Source of the DNA: Gentiana macrophylla
Lineage: Eukaryota > Streptophyta > Magnoliopsida > Gentianales > Gentianaceae
Direction: 5' to 3'
DNA: 64,000 nucleotides
Assembly: GCA_026214975.1 (NCBI GenBank)
Contig: JAOBSW010001195.1
Location: 124,001 to 188,000, forward strand
The notes beneath the pieces were generated by a model that searched no databases, was not told the origin of the DNA, and saw only the letters and a program-made list of their open reading frames with translations. Position numbers and translations under genes: made by a program. Positions 58,345 through 64,000 of this stretch are shown here, piece by piece. Position 1 is the first letter of the stretch. Every line of letters begins with the position of its first letter.

Positions 58345-60023
58345 TGATAGCAAAATACTTAACCGCTAACTTTAACCGACAGAGTATCGGGTCAATGGTA
58401 GTATAGTGGTCACAAGGTTGAATCCACAGGGAGTAACAGTGAAGTACCAAAGTCGACGTAGAACTTGGTTCAGGTCAATAGATAGTGGAAAGATTAACAA
58501 CTAATGCAGAAATAACGATTACACTACTGGTTTTACTTATATGATTAAAAAGCATAGCCGAACTACGATCCAGCGGGTTACTTTTACCCCACAGGAAAGA
58601 CTTGACAATGAGTGTGTCTTAACCGACCTACCTATCCAATTCAGTTTATATGACATCCACGGGTGTCAACTCCTTATTCTTGCGTTAAGGTCTGAACAAC
58701 TCTCACTTAACCCCCTATACTAGGCTTATTAACCCTCCCTTTAGAAAGCTAACTCACCTAACATGGTTGACCAGAATAATGAGCCGCTCGGGAACCCGAT
58801 AAGAACCTCACATTGGAATAGTCCTAACGTCTAGCTAGGTTTTCAATCTAACAATCAAGGCTATGTCTAGTGATTCTAAAACCCGTATCCCACACCTCAC
58901 CACAAAATACATATATAAGCTCGATGTGTGTGTAACAAGGAACAAGGTTGTCAATCTCTTTCAAAACTATTAAAACAATCAAAACAAGTTTTAGAACATG
59001 AATTCATCATACAAGCGTTTAATTAAGCGCTACACAACTCCCATCTCATCCCCCTTTGGGATTTTCACCCATTTTCACATAATTCGGCTACCCAGCTACT
59101 TTAGCTACTCATAATCATACTAACATCGAAGTAATTAAAGGAAATTATACTAAGAACAATAATAAACGAAAGCATAATCATCATAAAAATCAAACCATGA
59201 ATATTGAGTAAAGGTACTGCGCTAAAAGTTGAATCTTTGGTGTTGAAACATAAATTTAATGTAATAAAAAGTATGTAGAATCAATGGAATTAATCTATGG
59301 AATATGGGGATCAAAGGGTGTTTAAACTACTCAAAAACCGCCCTAAAATCGCCCCTAAGATGCCCAAAGTCGTCCCGGATTGAATAGATATAATATGGGA
59401 CCGAAAAAATGGGTTTTTATAGATTTTTGCCGCATCCCGAATGTGAACGGGCGTCTGGGGCAAGGCAAACGCCCGTCTGCCAGAAAAGCCCACACGCTGT
59501 ATGTAAATTTGCTCCGTAAACGCTCGTTTGGATCCTGTCTTCAGTAAATCAGAAATAACTACTTGTGTAGAGCTCCGATTTGAACGATTCAAGATGCGTT
59601 GGAAAGATCGTTCAATTACCTACAACTTTCATGAAGACAACTCTTCCTTAAAGTGTCTCCACGTGTGACCAAAATGCCCCTGAAGTGACTGGTTCAGATT
59701 TCGTCAATGATTCTTCACTCTTTTCTCCTCCTTGGCCCCAAATCTCGTTCTTTCTCGATAATATCTTCCTTATTCTCGACCTTATACATCAATCTAAGCC
59801 TGAAAACATAGACACGAACACCAAGGCATAACATACATTGACAGAAACGTAACGAAATCCACATAAAACACGAGTTTTTAGGATGAAAACGTCATTAGTC
59901 TCGAAACATGCATATAAGTGAATATCATTCATATCCTACCCATAATAGCCCAAAATAACCATGAATAACTCATAAAAGGAGGTAATCTCATATAAGAAAT
60001 ACACTACAATTTGACTCCCATCA
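58345..60023 (-). repeat. 5' LTR of gypsy element G
   Basis: It starts TGATAGCAAAATACTT and ends GACTCCCATCA. It is placed by the primer site on its left and by the Tat RT frame that resumes at 60024. It is 1679 bp, similar in size to the LTRs of D. The U5 end holds GAGTATCGGGTCAATGG and GAATCCACAGGG (58382-58433). No partner LTR is present. Confidence 0.8.
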
Positions 60024-61131
60024 CATAGTACCTGTGAAGAAGAAGAATGGGCAAATTCGTGTCTGCGTTGACTTTCGAGACTTAAACACCGCATGCCCCA
60101 AAGATGATTTTCCCTTTCCGATCACTGAATTGATGGTAGACGCAACCACAGGTCATGAAGTCTTATCCTTCATGGATGGGTCTTCTGGATATAATCAAAT
60201 TCGAATGGCTCCTGAAGATGAAGAACTTACGGCTTTTCGAACGCCCAATGGCATATACTGTTACAGAGTGATGCCCTTCGGTTTGAATAATGCATGGGCA
60301 ACTTATCAGTGAGCGATGCAAAAGATCTTTGATGACATGCTCCACCAAAACGTCGAATGTTATGTTGATGACCTGGTCGTCAAATAAAAGTTGAAAGGTG
60401 ATCATCTGAGCGACTTGAGGCAAGTCTTTGATAGGCTCAGAAGATTTCAGTTGAAGATGAACCCTCTTAAGTGCGCTTTTGGAGTCAGTTCAGGAAAGTT
60501 CCTTGGCTTTATCGTCCGCCATAGAGGCATTGAGATTGACCAGTGAAAGGTTGATGCCATCGTGAATATGCCCGAACCTCAAAATCTTCATGAGCTCAGA
60601 AGCTTACAAGGGAGACTCGCATACCTCCGGTGGTGCATATCAAATCTTGCAGGAAGGTACCAACCCTTTAGTCATTTGATGAAGAAAGGGGTCCCATTTG
60701 AATGGGATGCTTCATGCAGAAAAGATTTTGAAAGCATCAAGGCATATCTGATGCAGGCTCCTGTCTTGGCAGCACCAATCAGAGGCAAACCGCTGATCCT
60801 TTATATTGCAGCACAAGAACGTTCGGTGGGCGCTTTACTCGCACAAGAAAATGACAAAAGAAAAGAAAATTCCTTGTACTACTTAAGCCGGACTATGACC
60901 CCGCATGAGTTGAATTATTCTCCAATCGAGAACCTTTGCTTGGCACTCATTTTCGCCATACAAACGTTGAAACACTACTTTCAAGCTCACACCGTGTGCT
61001 TGATATCAAAGGCGAACCCTTGAAAATTTGTTATGTCCAAGCCCGTACTGTCAGATAGATTGGCAAGGTGGTATCTCCAACTTCAGTAGTTCAAAATTGT
61101 TTACGTATCTCAAAAGGCCGTCAAAGGGCAA
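60024..61131 (+). pseudogene. Tat reverse transcriptase and RNase H
   Basis: It begins inside the RT fingers with VPVKKKNGQIRVCVDFRDLN. It continues through FPFPITELMVDATTGHEVLS, FMDGSSGYNQIRMAPEDE, YRVMPFGLNNA and the active site ECYVDDLVVK (60358-60387). RNase H follows with FEWDASCRKDFESIKAYL, LILYIAAQERSVGALLAQEN and YYLSRTMTPHELNYSPIE. In-frame stops are TGA near 60310, TAA near 60387, TGA near 60544, and others near 61021 and 61088. The N-terminal RT part is missing because of the rearrangement with element G. Confidence 0.9.
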
Positions 61132-61494
61132 GTGCTCGAGATGGCAATGGACGTAAAGCAATGTAGACTAAACGTCTACGGAGACTCTCAATTGATCATC
61201 AACCAGCTTGAAGGCACCTACGATGTAAAAAAGTCAGAGTTAGTCCCATACTGCAATTATGCAAGAAAAATAATTGCTTACCTGGGCGACGTCACGATTG
61301 AGCATGTTCCAAGAAAAGAAAATAATCAAGCCGACGCTCTGGCGAATTTGGCAGCGACACTGGCAATCAGCGATAGAAAGATGCAGGTCCCCGTCTGCGA
61401 GCAATGGGTGGTTCCTCCGTACTTTGAAGAAGATGAGGAAGAAGATAATGATAGTTATTATGTGTGCGTCTACAAAATAGACCAAGAGGACTAG
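61132..61494 (+). pseudogene. Second (archaeal-type) RNase H of Tat element
   Basis: The open frame of 120 codons reads MAMDVKQCRLNVYGDSQLII, NQLEGTYDVKKSELVPYCNY, VTIEHVPRKENNQADALANL and an acidic tail. The YGDSQLII and NQADALANLA motifs are those of the extra RNase H that the Tat clade acquired between its own RNase H and integrase. The N-terminal strand with the first Asp should lie just upstream of the ATG; I did not find it intact. TAG at 61492-61494 separates it from integrase. Confidence 0.85.
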
Positions 61495-62690
61495 CATCAT
61501 CCATTAGTGGAGTACTTGAAACATGGAAGGCTCCCTGACGATCAAAAGAAGAAAGTTGACATAAGACGTCGGGCTCTGTGCTTCTTCCTCCACAATGATA
61601 TCTTATATCGGCGCTCTTTTGAAGGAGTCTTACTTCGTTGCCTTGGAGAAGATGAAGCTCTTCACGCCATAGAGGAGGCTCACTCTGGGATTTGTGGCGC
61701 CCATCAATCCGGTCCAAAACTACATTTTTGCATCAAAAGGATGGGATACTACTGGCCGACCATGGTAAAAGATTGCATGGATTACGCTCGGAAATGTGAA
61801 GCATGCCAATTCCATGCTAACTTCATTCACCAGCCTCCTGAGCCATTGCATCCAACTGTAGCAGCATGGCCATTTGATGCTTGGGGAATGGATGTGGTTG
61901 GTCCACTGCCGAAGTCTTCAGGCCAACATCTCTACATCTTGGCGGCCACTGATTACTTCTCAAAATGGGTTGAGGCTGTTGCACTACGCCAGGTAAAGAA
62001 AGAGGATGCAGTCCGCTTCATTCGGGTAAACATTATCTATCGCTATGGAGTTCCACGCTACATTTTCACGGATAATAGAAAGCCGTTCGTGAATAGCTTG
62101 GTGGATAAGCTGTGCGAGCAGTTTGGCTTCAAACAACAAAAGTCCTCCATGTACAATGCACCAGCCAACGGACTTGCTGAAGCTTTCAATAAAATGTTAT
62201 GCAACTTGTTGAAGAAGGTGGTTGCAAGGCACAAGAAAGACTGGCATGAGCGGATGGGTGAAGCACTATGGGCATACCATACAACTTTTCGGACGCCAAC
62301 TCAGGCCACTCCCTATTCTCTTGTATACGGTGTTAAAGTTGTGCTGTCCCTTTGAGAGGCAAATCCCTTCACTGAGAATCGCTCTCCAAGAAGGTCTGAC
62401 TGATGAAGAAAATGCTCGCCTTCGCCTTGAAGAATTGGAAGCACTGGACGAAAAGCGGCTCCATGCTCAACAGAATCTTGAATGCTACCAAGCACGGTTG
62501 TCAAAGGCATTCAACAAGAAAGTGCATCCGAGATCATTCCAAGTTGGTGAAACGGTCCTTGCAGTAAGAAGACCTATCATCATGACGCATAAGTCCAAAA
62601 ACAAGTTCACTTCAAAATGGGATGGCCCTTATGTTGTCCGGTAGGTCTACACTAACGGTGCATACAAGTTAGTGGACTAATGACGGTCAA
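61495..62690 (+). pseudogene. Tat integrase
   Basis: The frame 61507-62355 is open for 282 codons. It has the H2C2 zinc finger (AHSGICGAHQSG then CMDYARKCEACQ) and the catalytic triad in WGMDVVGPLP, YIFTDNRKPF and NGLAEAFNK. The next piece, HTTFRTPTQATPYSLVYGVK, marks the end of the core. A frame change near 62340 leads to a second frame (to 62644) with GLTDEENARLRLEELEALDE and FQVGETVLAVRRPI and a WDGPYVV module. It ends in stops near 62642 and 62680. The core looks nearly intact. Confidence 0.9.
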
Positions 62691-62895
62691 ATTATACCCG
62701 TAAAAGTCATCAACGTTAACCTTAAATCGAGCTTAATAATATATATTTTATATTAAATCATATGTTTATAATGTTTATTTAACGTTATGTGATTTATAGA
62801 ATATAATTTGGTATTTATCTATTTTTATTATTAAAATATGATTTACTGTGTGACAGTTATTGATTTTACAGATTACGGTAAATCGGGAGGATATC
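62691..62895 (+). other. AT-rich tail of Tat element before LTR H
   Basis: About 200 very AT-rich bases with no frame. This is presumably Tat 3' non-coding sequence. A GGGAGGATATC sequence immediately precedes LTR H. Confidence 0.45.
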
Positions 62896-64000
62896 TGTTA
62901 GGAACATTTTATTATGTTTTGATCATGGCCATACTAGCTGTTATAGCAAGCCTGTAATAAGTTAGAAATTCTATGTATAAGTCTTTACTTAGAATCTGAC
63001 ATATTGTATAAGTTAAGCCAGACAAGTATTGTACTAGTTGGTAGGACGGCAAAGTAAAGCAGACATTCGGCTGAGTGAGGGCAGCCAAGCACCAACAGAG
63101 AAGCAGTGAAGACTTAATGGTATGACTTATAACCAAGGAAGTCTATGATGACCTTGGATAAGTCTAAGTATGTTTCAAGTGATGAAATTCAATGTTCAGT
63201 TATGGTGTACACTGAGCTCACCCAAATCAATGATCAGTGAAGTACAAAGATTCTCTTTAAAACAGAAGTGATGAAGGAAACAGTGAATCGGCAAAGTAAA
63301 CTGACTTTCGGCAAAATGAAGGCAATAACGGTGAAGGAAGATCTAAACGGAAAAGTCAGATGGATCACTCGACCGTTCATAGAACGGAGACGTAATCCTT
63401 ATCAGAACAGAATTGAAAAATGATGAAGATTCACAGGATCATGCATTTAATGCACAATCAATAGAGGATCAATCAATGACAGATTTTCTGCTATACATTT
63501 GAAGGAAAAATCCGATCACTGAAATCAAGGAGAATATAATTAAGGGGGAATCAAGAATAAAATCAAAGATTATTCCCCTCATAAATATAGCCAACGGACG
63601 GAATTTCAAATCAAGGATACTCAAGGCTATAAATAGAAGGCATTGACAGACAGATAAAAAGAACTATCAGAAAAAGAAAATCAAGCAGAAACTCTGTCAA
63701 ATTGAAAAGCCTTCTCTCTGAACTTACAAGGTTTTATCTAGAGATCAACTCAGACACCAGAACTACAATTTCATATCCAGCACTGAGATTGATCAATCAA
63801 GTTTGTGAATCTCATTCACCATAAAATGAAGCAACTGAATCAGAAGTCATCTGAGAAGGAGTTGTGCTTGTGATAGCTGCTGAAGGATTTGATCTCAAGG
63901 AGCAGTGAAACATACGGAATCACTTCAAGTCATATGCTTGCGATCAAGGAGTGATAGTCTTGTAGATTGTGAAGCTTGGGAAGCCAAGGACAATCATACT
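62896..64000 (+). repeat. Sirevirus-like LTR H, same family as element E (cut by window end)
   Basis: It starts TGTTAGGAACATTTTATT and follows the E LTRs over the full 1105 bases in view, including the CGGC-AAGT repeats and CTATAAATAGAAGG (63628). By comparison with E about 300 bases remain beyond the window. It may be a 5' LTR of a further plus-strand element or a solo LTR. Confidence 0.9.

Larger units (their letters stand above)
54266..60023 (-). mobile_element. Minus-strand gypsy element G, gag-protease only, one LTR lost
   Basis: On the minus strand the right LTR (58345-60023) is the 5' LTR. It is followed by primer site, gag and protease down to 54556, then ~290 bases of 3' non-coding sequence. 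No 3' LTR or polypurine tract is seen before Tat gag resumes at ~54265. On the other side the Tat reading resumes inside RT at 60024. One deletion probably removed the 3' end of G together with the end of Tat gag, protease and the RT start. No RT or integrase is found in G. Confidence 0.8.
20287..62895 (+). mobile_element. Tat-lineage Ty3/gypsy element T, host of five nested insertions
   Basis: The pieces are 5' LTR (20287-20891 and 25966-26345), gag (26404-26572, 47122-47657, 53665-~54265), then RT, RNase H, a second RNase H and integrase (60024-62690). The second RNase H between the usual one and integrase is the known mark of the Tat clade. The gag pieces join in frame or near-frame across insertions D and F. 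The end of gag, protease and the start of RT are missing, lost together with one LTR of element G. No 3' LTR is seen before 62896. The candidate left target duplication is GTTAT (20282-20286); the right copy is not visible. Confidence 0.85.

Overview
The window is repeat-rich nuclear DNA from an angiosperm, most likely a eudicot with a transposon-loaded genome. It is a stack of nested transposable elements with no recognisable host gene. The plant assignment rests on Sirevirus-type Ty1/copia elements with a third, env-like region, Tat-lineage Ty3/gypsy pol with a second RNase H, gypsy elements primed by a TGGCGCCG-type site, and a CACTA DNA transposon. Every coding region found is a transposon protein broken by stops or frameshifts.

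Layout. (A) 1-~14990: a plus-strand Sirevirus-like copia element whose 5' end lies outside the window. It shows integrase, RT, RNase H, an env-like region (9116-13141), polypurine tract and 3' LTR. Its RT is split by a CACTA transposon at 1040-7011 with TSD TTG. (B) ~15293-20286: the 3' half of a minus-strand copia element, with a solo LTR inside its RNase H (15873-17597, TSD ATTAG). (T) From 20287 to 62895: a plus-strand Tat-lineage gypsy element inserted in B. It is spread over the rest of the window because five other insertions lie inside it. These are (C) a copia element at 20892-25960 in its 5' LTR (TSD AAAAG); (D) a minus-strand gypsy element at 26573-47116 in its gag, with gag and protease only; (E) a complete Sirevirus-like element at 31981-44061 inside D (TSD CTTCG); (F) a coding-free LTR element at 47663-53659 (TSD AAATG); (G) a second gag-protease-only gypsy element at ~54266-60023 that has lost one LTR together with part of the Tat element; and (H) a third copy of the E-type LTR from 62896 to the window end.

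The insertion order can be read from the breaks: B, then T, then D, then E, giving four layers. Target-site duplications could be read directly for CACTA, the solo LTR, C, E and F, and with one mismatch for D.

Three things deserve attention. First, several unrelated elements carry arrays of short stem-loops whose stems differ by compensating changes while the loops stay constant: between pol and env-like in A, in the Tat 5' LTR, inside F, and beside the polypurine tracts of D and F. Second, differences between paired LTRs of young elements cluster at CTG/CAG trinucleotides, and seven of seven in-frame internal stops in the main frames of the env-like region of A are TAG. CHG-methylated plant DNA would produce this, either through base-calling errors or through real deamination. 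Third, two different gypsy families (D, G) and the coding-free F share U5, primer-site and polypurine modules but lack reverse transcriptase and integrase, as expected of elements mobilised in trans.
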